Source: Xenorhabdus anantnagensis
GTDB taxonomy: Bacteria > Pseudomonadota > Gammaproteobacteria > Enterobacterales > Enterobacteriaceae
DNA length: 64,000 nt
Direction of reading: 5' to 3'
Assembly (NCBI RefSeq): GCF_028598555.1
Contig: NZ_JAQRFN010000004.1
Span: 124,001 to 188,000, forward strand
Part shown: positions 11,301-19,600 of the stretch, piece after piece
Position numbering within the stretch: the first letter of the stretch is position 1
Layout of the letters: every line of letters starts with the position of its first letter
Made by a program: the position numbers and the translations under genes
The notes under the pieces: generated by a model
Databases searched by the model: none
Told to the model about the DNA's origin: nothing
The model's input: the letters and a program-made list of their open reading frames with translations, nothing else

Positions 11301-13400
11301 TTAGAGGATGGAGTTTCTGTTAAAGGTCAGGGAAGCCCTGGTCAACTGGTTTTTGTTACAGGTTCTGAATATCTCTTACCACCAGAAAAAATGACCTTAC
11401 CAATTTCAAGTGGGGGGATCATTTGCACCACAACAGTGGATAAAGGAGGAAAATGGTCATGTCCTAATAACCCTGTCCTGAAAGCGGCTAGCGAAGGGAA
11501 ATTCTTCCTTTATGCCGCCCAGTATAAAAAAACAGGCTCAGCCCAGTTAGGGCAATTAGGCGATACTTATGAAAGAACCTCACAAGTTACACGTAAGTAC
11601 GAAGTCACGAAAACCAAAATACAAATTACAACCCCTGTGCATGGCACGAAAATAACAACATTGCCTTTTACGATTTCAGGTACTGGAGAACAAAATGCTC
11701 AGGTCTATATCGAAGGTTTTGGTGGTGCTGAAGATTGTAATACTACCGTTGATTCATCGGGTAAATGGTCTTGTGGGTCTTATCAACCTGAAGAGGGGAA
11801 ATATAGCGTTTCAGCCGATCAGTTTATTGATAACGCATTAGATTCAAAAGCCGTCATTTCTTTTGAGATCCAGACAAAAACGGTCAAACCAGTCGTTATT
11901 ACACAACCGCATAATGGCGGGGTATATCGGCATCTTGAAAATATCTTGCCGAAAGGAACGGGTGAGCCGGGTACAACGGTTTGTCTGGCTCAGAAAGCTT
12001 TGTCACAGATTTGTCAGGATGGTGCCACCATCAATGAACAAGGCCATTGGGAGTGGGTCTATGGCTTGGATACCGCAGTCAAAGGGGAGCAAAAGCTGGT
12101 GGCGACGGCCTTTTTGGACAAGGTGAGTCAATCCACAGCGAAAATCACATTTAAGATAGAACCCGCTCCCGGTGAGACTACGTTGACCGTGGAAACACCC
12201 AAGGAAGATGAGGTGATAAAAACACCTTCCTATATGTTCAGCGGTATGATGCCGAGTAATGCCAAGACGGTCACAGTGCAAGGATTTGGCGGTCATGACG
12301 ATTGTGTCGCTAAGCTCAATAAAGAAGATTACACGTGGACATGCGGGCCTTACAGCTCTGTACCGGGAGATTATGATGTGGCGGTGGTAGATGATGCTGG
12401 CTCTCGGATTAACAGAAGCTTCAAAGTACGTTATGGGGATAATTTGCAAATGCGTATACTAAACCCAACAGAAGGGGAGCAAATTGACAAATATTCTTAT
12501 TTGATCAGCGGTAAAGGGCAGGTTGGGGCACGCGTAACTATTGATGGTACAATAAAATGTGATGTATTGGTCAATGAAAATCAAGATTGGGTTTGTCCAT
12601 ATGATTATAAAGCCATTCTCGGATCGCATAAGCTTTTAGGGCAGCAATGGGTGGATGGTGTACCTTCAGGTAAGCCAGTGACGCGGAACTATGAAGTAAT
12701 ATATGGGATGTCGGATATTACCATTGATGGTACGGCTGAGGCGACTTGTTCAGTATCAGATTTGAACGAAGAAACGAAAAAACCAGCAGTATATACCCCC
12801 ATTATGGAGAATAATGAAACTTTTTCTGCGTTAATTACAGGGACTGCAACAAAAGGTATGTATGTTTCTCTGAGAGTGAAACGAGGCAATCAGAATATTA
12901 GATCTTGTGGGCCTGTACAGGTGTCAGAGATAGATGGCAAGTGGAGTTGCCGCATGGATGATATCGAGTTAGGGTTATATCATTTAACCGCAACACAGGC
13001 GCTTACACCAAATAGTAACCCTGTAGGTTCTGCCACTAATCAAGATATTTATGTTGTTCATAATGTTACTCATAATAACCTGAAAATTACTTTCCCTCAG
13101 GATAATAAAGCTTATTGTTATCACTATAAATATGATCATGATAAGTGGAAAATAACAGGTATAGGAGAGCCTGGAGCTGAAGTTTTAGTGGAATGGCCGA
13201 AGCAAAGTTTTTCACAAAAAATCAAGGTTGATCAACAGGGAAATTGGTCAGTAATTTCAGTAATTCCATCAGTTGGATACAGTACGATCAAAGCTTCTTA
13301 TGAAGAGAAAATATGTGGTTTAAAGTCATCGGACAGTGTTCAATTTCGGGTCGTGGGAGATCTGGCAATTGGCTTCCATCCACCTCCACCTCCATGTTGA
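8307..13400 (+). CDS. Secreted trypsin-like serine protease with tandem Ig-like modules
   Basis: This 1697-residue exported protein has a signal peptide (1-21, cleavage after SFA), then a chymotrypsin-fold S1 protease domain to about residue 285. The catalytic triad is intact: H83 in LTAGHC, D123 in YHDFALIKL and S225 in GDSGGP. The mature N-terminus IAGGE near residue 33 resembles the IVGG activation site, so it may be a zymogen. The rest is about eleven Ig-like modules with a recurring plan (G-x-G-x-PG, then a Cys, G-x-W-x-C, then G-x-Y-x-x-x-A), broken by an unassigned stretch at about 520-770. A Gly-rich hydrophobic insert lies near 908-945. The chain ends FHPPPPPC. The ribosome site is AAAGGGGGGG before ATG 8307. 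It probably acts outside the cell on host or competitor targets (inference). Similar modular proteases in other bacteria are known, but I cannot name an orthologue. Confidence 0.85.
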   Translation: MIVFRAVFILFILFYFSQSFADSALKNPPLETIAGGEESCSDIGDNKCKPWVVSIYYENENSQKNFLCSGSLIAPNYVLTAGHCEESTAKKYYVMDFGKETIGTALASDFIKYKNNVYGHYHDFALIKLEKEVKNEGFGRVRRFFNYDAAYEALDEDYYQSSIYGYGFLGIDKTTGQPIRSDGVQHRADVKIINPAYDGFRGQGLIIKANEKKGLKSGIIQAGDSGGPIIWRDTIIGVSSLGFEAFKVNETTNDKHYYPFFVVSDITGKYDDIGFNKKFFPGQWFAENMNQIWISTPDWQENLTKRSDNILVKGWGKPSSEIQLSYSINEGKEKSVACEKKVNFQGEWQCKIPHNDLFTENLSEEKDHEVTITAKEVNARDKPWREDTVQAKIPAISKEFGIVYPADKTTVFTKNFMIRGYADPGSSVTLILKTNTSENNYTQVDACENLNNKNKIETTDYGFWSCTIKNEFIDGIEYGNNEVEYKIIASQKTDNINLLDQVNIVFKPNKNTKVKAEKDINSTYRKMLDFNVSYDQAAKLICIFSQSFLDCRNANDNKDKFRLMNSRGDDPNSQLKYPVMGIMQKIENVDPFSSILWSQSNFFDSYFSPAFYKNNRYEETNPKEIEFSSLKDQKFFGYGGDDNYYTLPNNDLFLPSEYSICMKKNDDLPLSSGQVQCYREKDNDIYLKIPLENGKNFSEISIGHGTYFGKPNFPNWNVSLPSSLKDGLYYIELADKYHPLGLENIKRNLGELSFNKSYFHIKKPSVEIKSISEGETEIVGAPSFLSGSSNEPGDEVDVKRRKIDSSSAELVDNNQNITQDTIICSRAVVSDNGNWGCKKPITFPAGTYELTAELIKEGKIVATDVIHITVKDENDDEPEKKKFEVKNPKNNSTVDPDNPITFSGTLSGSGGGGGGFGGFISSIFGAIFGAVEGIASLFSGAFGFFWEFMIHPEDILGGDTYTMELQETQNGVNVGDPIKWTFTVPMRITEPKPDAQYRLEDGVSVKGQGSPGQLVFVTGSEYLLPPEKMTLPISSGGIICTTTVDKGGKWSCPNNPVLKAASEGKFFLYAAQYKKTGSAQLGQLGDTYERTSQVTRKYEVTKTKIQITTPVHGTKITTLPFTISGTGEQNAQVYIEGFGGAEDCNTTVDSSGKWSCGSYQPEEGKYSVSADQFIDNALDSKAVISFEIQTKTVKPVVITQPHNGGVYRHLENILPKGTGEPGTTVCLAQKALSQICQDGATINEQGHWEWVYGLDTAVKGEQKLVATAFLDKVSQSTAKITFKIEPAPGETTLTVETPKEDEVIKTPSYMFSGMMPSNAKTVTVQGFGGHDDCVAKLNKEDYTWTCGPYSSVPGDYDVAVVDDAGSRINRSFKVRYGDNLQMRILNPTEGEQIDKYSYLISGKGQVGARVTIDGTIKCDVLVNENQDWVCPYDYKAILGSHKLLGQQWVDGVPSGKPVTRNYEVIYGMSDITIDGTAEATCSVSDLNEETKKPAVYTPIMENNETFSALITGTATKGMYVSLRVKRGNQNIRSCGPVQVSEIDGKWSCRMDDIELGLYHLTATQALTPNSNPVGSATNQDIYVVHNVTHNNLKITFPQDNKAYCYHYKYDHDKWKITGIGEPGAEVLVEWPKQSFSQKIKVDQQGNWSVISVIPSVGYSTIKASYEEKICGLKSSDSVQFRVVGDLAIGFHPPPPPC

Positions 13401-13434
13401 TTAAATGTTATCAATAGTCGTTCTATTTTTTGAG

Positions 13435-13467
13435 AAAGCTGTACATCAGGTGATGTGCAGCTTTTTG
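13435..13467 (+). terminator. Intrinsic terminator after the protease gene
   Basis: A 14-bp stem (arms 13435-13448 and 13451-13464, one G-U type mismatch, two-base spacer) is followed by TTTTTG. It ends the two-gene AT-rich unit about 35 bases after the protease stop and insulates rnm. Confidence 0.85.
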
Positions 13468-13634
13468 TTCTCAACTTAAACCACATCCCCCCATTATAGA
13501 AATTAAGTCTCTAACAAGTAAATTCCCTCTTTAATTCCATCCCCTGTGTTATCATTTGCGCTTTGTACTTAATATCAGTTGATCGCTTGATAGAGAGTGC
13601 CCTGATTTCCCACCCGACAAACAGGTACAGGACA

Positions 13635-14495
13635 ATGACTGAAGCCGTCAGTGAAATGACAAGACGCTACGATCTGCATAGCCATACGACTGCTTCAGAT
13701 GGTGTGTTATCACCAGAGCTGCTCGTGGACAGAGCCATCTCTATGGGCATTGATGTACTGGCAATCACCGATCATGATACGATGGCAGGTATTCCGCCTG
13801 CTTTAAACCATATACAGCAAAATAATCTGCCATTAACTTTGGTATCCGGCGTCGAAATTTCGACATTATGGGAAAATTTTGAAATTCATATTGTTGGCTT
13901 AAATGTTGATATCAACTCTGTTTCCTTAAGAAAACTTTTGACTAATCAGGTTGATTTAAGAAAACAGCGTGGTATCGAAATCGGGCGTCGGTTAGCCAAA
14001 TCGGGTATTCCCGATGCTTGGGAAGGCGCATCTCGATTGGCGAATGGTGGGCAGATCACACGAGGCCATTTTGCCCGTTATTTGATAGAAGCAGGCATTG
14101 AACCCACTATTCCGAAAGTTTTTAAAAAATATCTGGCAAGGGGGAAAATCGGTTATGTCCCGCCGCAATGGTGTACAATTGAGCAGGCTATTGAAACCAT
14201 TCATCAGGCAGGGGGACAGGCTGTGATTGCTCATCCCGGCAGGTATGATTTGTCGATGAAGTGGCTGAAACGGTTAATAGCCTGGTTCAAACAACATGGT
14301 GGTGATGCAATGGAAGTTGCACAGTGCCAGCAAGCACCTAATGAAAGGCAACAACTTGGTCAACTGGCAAAAGAATATGGCTTGAAAGTATCATTAGGAT
14401 CGGATTTTCACCAACCTTGTTCATGGATAGAACTTGGGCGCAATTTATGGTTACCCGGTGATGTTGTACCGATATGGCACGACTGGTCACGTTAG
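13635..14495 (+). CDS. rnm: RNase AM, 5'-3' exoribonuclease of the PHP family
   Basis: Orthologue of E. coli YciV/RNase AM, a PHP-domain metal-dependent 5'-3' exonuclease that trims 5' ends of rRNAs. The PHP metal ligands are visible: YDLHSHTTASDG near the N-terminus, ITDHDT, HIVGLNVD, AHPGRYD, and SDFH near the C-terminus. The start is set at ATG 13635 (MTEAVSEM, 286 residues; E. coli 293), because the N-terminal ~24 residues of the longer frame do not resemble the family. A later ATG just before RRYDLHSH is also possible. It lies 30 bases upstream of yciO, in the conserved rnm-yciO-rluB order. Confidence 0.95.
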   Translation: MTEAVSEMTRRYDLHSHTTASDGVLSPELLVDRAISMGIDVLAITDHDTMAGIPPALNHIQQNNLPLTLVSGVEISTLWENFEIHIVGLNVDINSVSLRKLLTNQVDLRKQRGIEIGRRLAKSGIPDAWEGASRLANGGQITRGHFARYLIEAGIEPTIPKVFKKYLARGKIGYVPPQWCTIEQAIETIHQAGGQAVIAHPGRYDLSMKWLKRLIAWFKQHGGDAMEVAQCQQAPNERQQLGQLAKEYGLKVSLGSDFHQPCSWIELGRNLWLPGDVVPIWHDWSR

Positions 14496-14525
14496 GGACT
14501 GCGTAGAAGTATAGAGGTTATCGTT

Positions 14526-15146
14526 ATGAGCCAGTTTTTTTATATCCACCCTGATAATCCACAGAAACGTCTTATTGACCAATGTGTGGAAGCGCTGAAA
14601 AAGGGCGGAGTTGTCATTTATCCTACTGATTCAGGTTACGCCATTGGTTGTTGTCTTGAAAATAAGGATGCAATGACCCGTATATGTCGTATTCGTCAAG
14701 TGGAAGGACATCACAATTTTACTCTGATGTGTCGTGATCTGTCTGAAATTGCAACTTATGCCCATGTGGACAATCAGGCGTTTAGGTTGATCAAAAATAA
14801 CACGCCGGGTAATTACACATTTATTTTACAGGCGACAAAAGAAGTGCCTCGCCGATTGATGAATGAAAAACGTAAAACTATTGGTCTGCGTGTTCCTTCT
14901 AATTCTATCGCTTTGGCGCTGCTGGAAGAGATGCGTGAACCTTTGATGTCTTGCAGCCTGATTTTACTCGGTAATGATTTTGCCGAATCCGATCCCGAAG
15001 AGATAAAGGATACATTAGGTAAACAAGTTGATTTAATTATTCATGGTGGTTATCTTGGGCAGCAACCGACAACGGTAGTAGATTTAACTGGGGATTCACC
15101 AGTAATTCTTCGTGAAGGCGAAGGTGATATCACGCCTTTTTTATAA
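14526..15146 (+). CDS. yciO: YciO, Sua5/YrdC-family protein
   Basis: A 206-residue single-domain member of the YrdC/Sua5 RNA- and ATP-binding family. The family signature is clear: GGVVIYPTDSGYAIGC, then NFTLMCRDLSEIA and RKTIGLRVPSN. The paralogue TsaC makes threonylcarbamoyl-AMP for tRNA t6A. YciO is conserved beside rnm and rluB, but its physiological role is less certain. The gene starts 30 bases after rnm and ends 70 bases before rluB, consistent with a shared transcript. Confidence 0.93.
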   Translation: MSQFFYIHPDNPQKRLIDQCVEALKKGGVVIYPTDSGYAIGCCLENKDAMTRICRIRQVEGHHNFTLMCRDLSEIATYAHVDNQAFRLIKNNTPGNYTFILQATKEVPRRLMNEKRKTIGLRVPSNSIALALLEEMREPLMSCSLILLGNDFAESDPEEIKDTLGKQVDLIIHGGYLGQQPTTVVDLTGDSPVILREGEGDITPFL

Positions 15147-15215
15147 AGTACATGATTTAATTTTTTATTTATTAATGCATACGACGCCTGTGAAGGCGAC
15201 AATAGAGGTTGCTCA

Positions 15216-16139
15216 ATGAGCGATAAAACAGAAAAGTTACAAAAAGTTCTCGCGCGTTCTGGCCATGGCTCCCGTCGCGAAATCGAGGGATATATCCAAC
15301 AAGGGCGCATTAGTATTGATGGCAAGACCGCAAAGTTGGGTGATCGAATTGAGGTTAAACTCTCAGTAAAAATTCGTCTGGATGGACGGATTTTGAATAT
15401 CAAAGAACCACAAAAATCAGTTTGTCGTGTTCTGGCTTATTACAAGCCGGAAGGTGAATTGTGTACCCGACATGATCCTGAAGGCCGTCCGACAGTATTT
15501 GATCGCCTGCCAAAAATGCAGGGCGCGCGCTGGATTGCAGTAGGGCGTTTGGATATTAACACTTGTGGATTGTTGCTGTTTACCACCGATGGGGAGTTAG
15601 CTAACCGTTTGATGCACCCAAGCTGCGAAGTTGAGCGTGAGTATGCAGTTCGCGTTTTTGGTGAAGTGGATAATGCAAAATTGCGTCAACTGACACAGGG
15701 TGTGCAATTGGAAGATGGCCCGGCTTCATTCAAAACCATTGCTTTTAAAGGTGGTGAAGGGATCAACCAATGGTACAACGTCACTTTGACAGAAGGTCGT
15801 AACCGTGAAGTCAGACGTTTGTGGGAAACGGTTGGTGTACAGGTCAGTCGCCTGATCCGTGTGCGTTATGGTGATATTGATCTGCCAAAAGGCTTGCCGC
15901 GTGCTGGCTGGACTGAGTTGGGACTGGAACAGACTAACTATTTACGTCAGTTGGTTGGTTTGGATGAAGAAGTTGTGACAAAGGTTGCAGTTGAACGTGA
16001 TCAGCGTCGCATTAAAGCTAACCAAATCCGCCGTGCAGTAAGAAGACATGCACAGGTTGCATCCCGCCCTGCTGGGAAGCGTCCTGCAAGCAGTTCTCGC
16101 CAGAATGCGGGCAGGAAGACGACATCTAAAGGTCGATAA
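15216..16139 (+). CDS. rluB: 23S rRNA pseudouridine(2605) synthase
   Basis: A 307-residue protein with an N-terminal S4 RNA-binding domain ([18 protein letters not shown], residues ~7-60). The RsuA/RluB-type catalytic domain follows, with the catalytic Asp D113 in [18 protein letters not shown] and the later [12 protein letters not shown] motif. It modifies U2605 of 23S rRNA, as in E. coli. The C-terminal ~45 residues are a basic, low-complexity tail ([23 protein letters not shown]), expected for RluB. Start at ATG 15216 behind AGAGGTTGCTCA. Confidence 0.96.
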   Translation: MSDKTEKLQKVLARSGHGSRREIEGYIQQGRISIDGKTAKLGDRIEVKLSVKIRLDGRILNIKEPQKSVCRVLAYYKPEGELCTRHDPEGRPTVFDRLPKMQGARWIAVGRLDINTCGLLLFTTDGELANRLMHPSCEVEREYAVRVFGEVDNAKLRQLTQGVQLEDGPASFKTIAFKGGEGINQWYNVTLTEGRNREVRRLWETVGVQVSRLIRVRYGDIDLPKGLPRAGWTELGLEQTNYLRQLVGLDEEVVTKVAVERDQRRIKANQIRRAVRRHAQVASRPAGKRPASSSRQNAGRKTTSKGR

Positions 16140-16149
16140 TACGCCTAAG

Positions 16150-16212
16150 CCGCTGTTTCAGCCTAGATCAGCATTTATACTAAATTTATGCTAATCAATA
16201 TTGAAACAGCGG
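16150..16212. terminator. Long inverted repeat between convergent rluB and btuR
   Basis: An 11-bp perfect outer stem (CCGCTGTTTCA, 16150-16160, with its complement at 16202-16212) encloses an AT-rich inner stem around AGCAT and ATGCT. It lies between two convergent genes and could terminate from either side. The absence of a long T run makes this less certain. Confidence 0.5.
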
Positions 16213-16255
16213 ATTCATTTATCAATCAATTACACTCATCAACTACATCAATTAA

Positions 16256-16852
16256 CTACCAATCAACCCCTTTCTGTGCTTTGATTCCGGCATCAAAAGC
16301 ATGTTTTACCGGGCGCATTTCCGTAATTGTATCGGCATATTCCAGTAATTCTCGATGGCATCCCCTGCCTGTGATAATCACACTTTGATGTGAAGGGCGC
16401 TGTTTGAGGGCTGTCAGGACATCAGCAAGTTCTAAATAACCGTAACTGATCATGTAAGTCAATTCATCCAGCATCACAAGATGCAATGAAGGATCGGATA
16501 ACATTCTCACAGCATGTTTCCATGCGGCTTGGCAGGCAGCGGTATCTGTTTCACGATTTTGTGTTTCCCAAGTGAAACCAGTTGCCATCACATGAAATTC
16601 AACATCTTGTTGCGCCAGCAAGTTTCTTTCACCGCTTTCCCAAGTTCCTTTGATGAATTGGATAACGCCAGCACGCTGTCCATGACCGATTGCACGAACA
16701 ACTGTGCCAAATGCAGCAGTGGTTTTTCCTTTACCGTTTCCGGTGAATACGATGACGATCCCCCGTTCTTGCTGTGCAGCTTCAATGCGGGCATCGACTT
16801 TTTCTTTCAGGCGTTGTTGCCTTTTTTGATACTGGCTGTTATCTCTGGTCAT
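16256..16852 (-). CDS. btuR: Cob(I)yrinic acid a,c-diamide adenosyltransferase
   Basis: A 198-residue CobA/CobO/BtuR-type corrinoid adenosyltransferase that adds the 5'-deoxyadenosyl group to cobalamin precursors. A P-loop GNGKGKTTAAFG near residue 38, VIQFIKG, LDELTY and VIITGRG match the family. The N-terminus is basic (QKRQQRLKEKVDARI), as in E. coli BtuR. Its ATG overlaps the yciK stop by one base (TAATG), so the two are co-translated, as in E. coli. Confidence 0.95.
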   Translation of the reverse strand: MTRDNSQYQKRQQRLKEKVDARIEAAQQERGIVIVFTGNGKGKTTAAFGTVVRAIGHGQRAGVIQFIKGTWESGERNLLAQQDVEFHVMATGFTWETQNRETDTAACQAAWKHAVRMLSDPSLHLVMLDELTYMISYGYLELADVLTALKQRPSHQSVIITGRGCHRELLEYADTITEMRPVKHAFDAGIKAQKGVDW

Positions 16853-17616
16853 TATTCGGCAGGCCCCGCTTTGCGACCGGGTTGGGCATCAAAACTGATA
16901 CCGGAATCATTTCGACTGTCATCTCCCATTACATAAAGGTAGACAGGCATAATATCCGCTGGTGTTTTTAACTTGGCAGCGTTTTCATCAGGAAAGGCAT
17001 TTGCTCGCATACCGGTGCGTGTTCCGCCGGGGTTGATACAGTTAATGCGCAGGGGTGTATTTTGATATTCTTGCGCCAAAACCTGCATTAAGCCTTCTGT
17101 GGCAAACTTGGATACAGCGTAAGCTCCCCAGCCACTTCTGCCTTCACGACCGACACTGGAGCTGGTAAATACCAAAGAACCGCTGGTGGATTTCAATAAA
17201 AGAGGAATTAACGCCTGAGTCAGCATAAAAGTGGCATTAACATTCACTTGCATCACTTCATGCCAAAGTTGGACAGGCTGTTCTACGATAGGAGCAACAG
17301 CACCAAGAAGCCCCGCGTTATGCAAAACACCATCCAAATGTGAATAACGCTGTGCTAAGTCGTTGGCGAAAGTTTGACACTCTTCTGCGGTCACAGTCAG
17401 CAGATCCATCGTATAAATATCAGCAGGCAAACCGCCAATGTTTTCAATTTGTTGCTTCACTGCTTCCAGTTTCGCTGTTGTACGTCCCAGCAAAATAACC
17501 TGTGCGCCGTGACGGGCATAAGTCAGTGCGGCCTCACGCCCAATTCCATCACCCGCACCAGTGACTAAAATAATTTTTTGTTGCAGCAGATCGTTATTGG
17601 GTTGGTAATCAAACAT
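16852..17616 (-). CDS. yciK: YciK short-chain dehydrogenase/reductase
   Basis: A 254-residue classical SDR. The NAD(P)-binding TGAGDGIG motif is near residue 20, HNAG near 100, and the catalytic Ser/Tyr/Lys are visible as FTSSSVG and GAYAVSKFA. It is orthologous to E. coli YciK by sequence and by its position immediately upstream of btuR. The natural substrate is not established. The reading frame is intact, and it is divergently transcribed from sohB. Confidence 0.93.
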   Translation of the reverse strand: MFDYQPNNDLLQQKIILVTGAGDGIGREAALTYARHGAQVILLGRTTAKLEAVKQQIENIGGLPADIYTMDLLTVTAEECQTFANDLAQRYSHLDGVLHNAGLLGAVAPIVEQPVQLWHEVMQVNVNATFMLTQALIPLLLKSTSGSLVFTSSSVGREGRSGWGAYAVSKFATEGLMQVLAQEYQNTPLRINCINPGGTRTGMRANAFPDENAAKLKTPADIMPVYLYVMGDDSRNDSGISFDAQPGRKAGPAE

Positions 17617-17822
17617 CGGACAATCTTCCTGTATTGCTTATGAATCTATGATTTGCCATTTCAGAATGGCACATGCGGTTTATCATAAGAACAAAACTTA
17701 AGGTTCCCGTCAAATTTGTGCTTATGGTTACGGCAGTATTCAACAAACTATTAGAGTAAGGCTTTCGATTTTTAGTTAGAATGAAACATATTGTTCATCA
17801 TAAATTAATGAAAGGTGGATCT

Positions 17823-18869
17823 GTGGAATATTTGTCTCTATACGGATTGTTCTTAGCTAAAGTACTCACGGTGGTTTTAGCAATCGCTGTTCTGGCGGTA
17901 GTTTGCATCGGCTTAGGTGTGCGTAAAACAATGCACAAAGGGGAATTGAAACTGACTAATCTGAGTGAATCATACAAGGAAAGGCAGCGTCAAATGCAGC
18001 AGGCTCGAATGAGCGAAGCAGAACAGAAAATCTGGCAAAAGGCATTAAAAAAGCAGCAAAAGAGTGATGCTAAACAGAAAAAAACGGAAGCCAAAACTGG
18101 CCAGAAAGGTTTACAGAAGCCGAATCTTTATGTTTTGGATTTTAAAGGCAGTATGGACGCTCATGAGGTGGATTCTCTCCGCGAAGAGATCAGTGCAATA
18201 CTGGCAGTAGCAGACAAAAATGATGAAGTGTTACTGCGTCTGGAAAGCCCTGGTGGAGTGGTACACGGATATGGGCTGGCCGCATCTCAACTGGCTCGTT
18301 TGCGCCAGAAAGAGGTACATCTGACGGTTGCTGTGGATAAAGTTGCTGCAAGTGGTGGTTATATGATGGCTTGTGTAGCTGATCGTATCATAGCCGCACC
18401 GTTTGCGATCATTGGCTCCATTGGCGTTGTGGCGCAATTGCCAAATATCCATAAGTTGTTGAAGAAAAATGATATTGATGTGGAGTTACATACTGCTGGC
18501 GAGTACAAACGCACTTTGACTGTTCTGGGCGAAAATACTGAACAGGGCCGTAAGAAATTCCAGGAAGATCTGAACGAAACGCATAAGTTATTCAAATCAT
18601 TTATTCATCAACATCGTCCGTCTTTGGATATGGAAAAAGTAGCAACTGGTGAGTATTGGTATGGCACACAGGCAAAAGAGAATGGACTGATTGATGACAT
18701 GGGTGTTAGCGATGATTTCCTGATCGAAAAAATCAAACACTATGAAGTTATTGGCGTCAACTATTCTCGCCGCAAACGTGTCATAGAGCGTTTTATGGGT
18801 AGTACGATGGAAAACGTTGATAAATTGTTTATGCGTTGGTGGCAAAGAGGAGAAAAGCCTTTATTATGA
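17823..18869 (+). CDS. sohB: SohB, inner-membrane S49 family peptidase
   Basis: A SppA-like S49 serine peptidase anchored by an N-terminal membrane helix (LFLAKVLTVVLAIAVLAVVCIGL). A charged linker follows, then the protease domain with VLDFKGSMDAHEVDSL and the nucleophile in VAASGGYMM (S177). The conserved lysine is in HTAGEYKRTLT. GTG 17823 (VEYLSLYG) is chosen as start because AGGTGGATCT precedes it by seven bases and it gives 348 residues, matching E. coli (349). An ATG 14 codons upstream lacks this support. SohB was named as a multicopy suppressor of a degP mutant, and its substrates are not clear. Confidence 0.94.
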   Translation: MEYLSLYGLFLAKVLTVVLAIAVLAVVCIGLGVRKTMHKGELKLTNLSESYKERQRQMQQARMSEAEQKIWQKALKKQQKSDAKQKKTEAKTGQKGLQKPNLYVLDFKGSMDAHEVDSLREEISAILAVADKNDEVLLRLESPGGVVHGYGLAASQLARLRQKEVHLTVAVDKVAASGGYMMACVADRIIAAPFAIIGSIGVVAQLPNIHKLLKKNDIDVELHTAGEYKRTLTVLGENTEQGRKKFQEDLNETHKLFKSFIHQHRPSLDMEKVATGEYWYGTQAKENGLIDDMGVSDDFLIEKIKHYEVIGVNYSRRKRVIERFMGSTMENVDKLFMRWWQRGEKPLL

Positions 18870-19041
18870 AGGAAATGGTTATAACGGAAAGCTGTTATAG
18901 CTACAAATGGTTATTCTTGCCTGTAATATGGTGACAAACATACGAGTAATGCGGGTTAATAGAGGAAATTTTGTTATATCCTTTATGCCCGCATATTTAT
19001 GGTTAGCTAATCAATCAGGCAGGAGTGGTATTGTTAGATTT

Positions 19042-19293
19042 TTAATCTACTAAATGATACTTTTCGGATAATATATGTGCTAAATGTTTAAACATATTAA
19101 ACACAGCGGTACTTTTTGCGGTAGGCAATCCATTTTCATCCAGAAAATACTTGCCTCGAAATACTAATATTCCACCTTTTTGTTCCACACCTTCTGCGCA
19201 CATACCCTGTATAAAATCGTCATGTGTCTTAATGATTTCATTTGCTTTTTTCAGTAACTGTTCTCGCTTAATTGGCATGGTTTCAGTTTGCAT
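19042..19293 (-). CDS. yciN: YciN family small protein
   Basis: An 83-residue protein with near-identity to E. coli YciN in its C-terminal half ([30 protein letters not shown]). The family is small, cytosolic and of unknown function, with a DUF2498 fold. The start ATG 19293 has a strong AAGGAGC ribosome site. It is divergent from topA and convergent with sohB, as in E. coli. Confidence 0.93.
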   Translation of the reverse strand: MQTETMPIKREQLLKKANEIIKTHDDFIQGMCAEGVEQKGGILVFRGKYFLDENGLPTAKSTAVFNMFKHLAHILSEKYHLVD

Positions 19294-19600
19294 TTATTGT
19301 GCTCCTTCAAGAAATAAGTTGTTGCGCATCGTTTTTTATCAGGTAGAGTGTGGGCTTTTCGTCATGCAGATGGAAGATTTTGTTTACAACTGTTAAATCA
19401 TACAATTGCATGGCCTGTGTTGATATATAAAATACCCTAAATATTTCAAAGGGTTTTGCGCTTAAGCAAAAGTACAAGATAAAAATTAGTTGATATCTTG
19501 CAAATCTATCGCAATATAAAAAGAGGTTTTATTTTATATATCGCAACATAACGCCGTGATTTTCGCCATCTGAAAAGAAGATAATTAGGTAAAGGTAACT
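19294..19600. promoter_or_regulatory. yciN-topA divergent promoter region
   Basis: This 307-base gap separates two divergently transcribed genes. A candidate pair for topA is TTGATA at 19490 with TATAAA at 19515, though the spacing is one to two bases longer than ideal. A short inverted repeat (TTTGCGCTTAAGCAAAA) lies near 19454-19470. topA transcription in E. coli depends on supercoiling from several promoters; that is not resolvable here. Confidence 0.4.

Noticed and set aside
12003-12449. 148-codon open frame on the minus strand inside the protease gene
   Set aside because: It is opposite a strongly supported coding region, has no ribosome site, and its translation shows no domain-like pattern.
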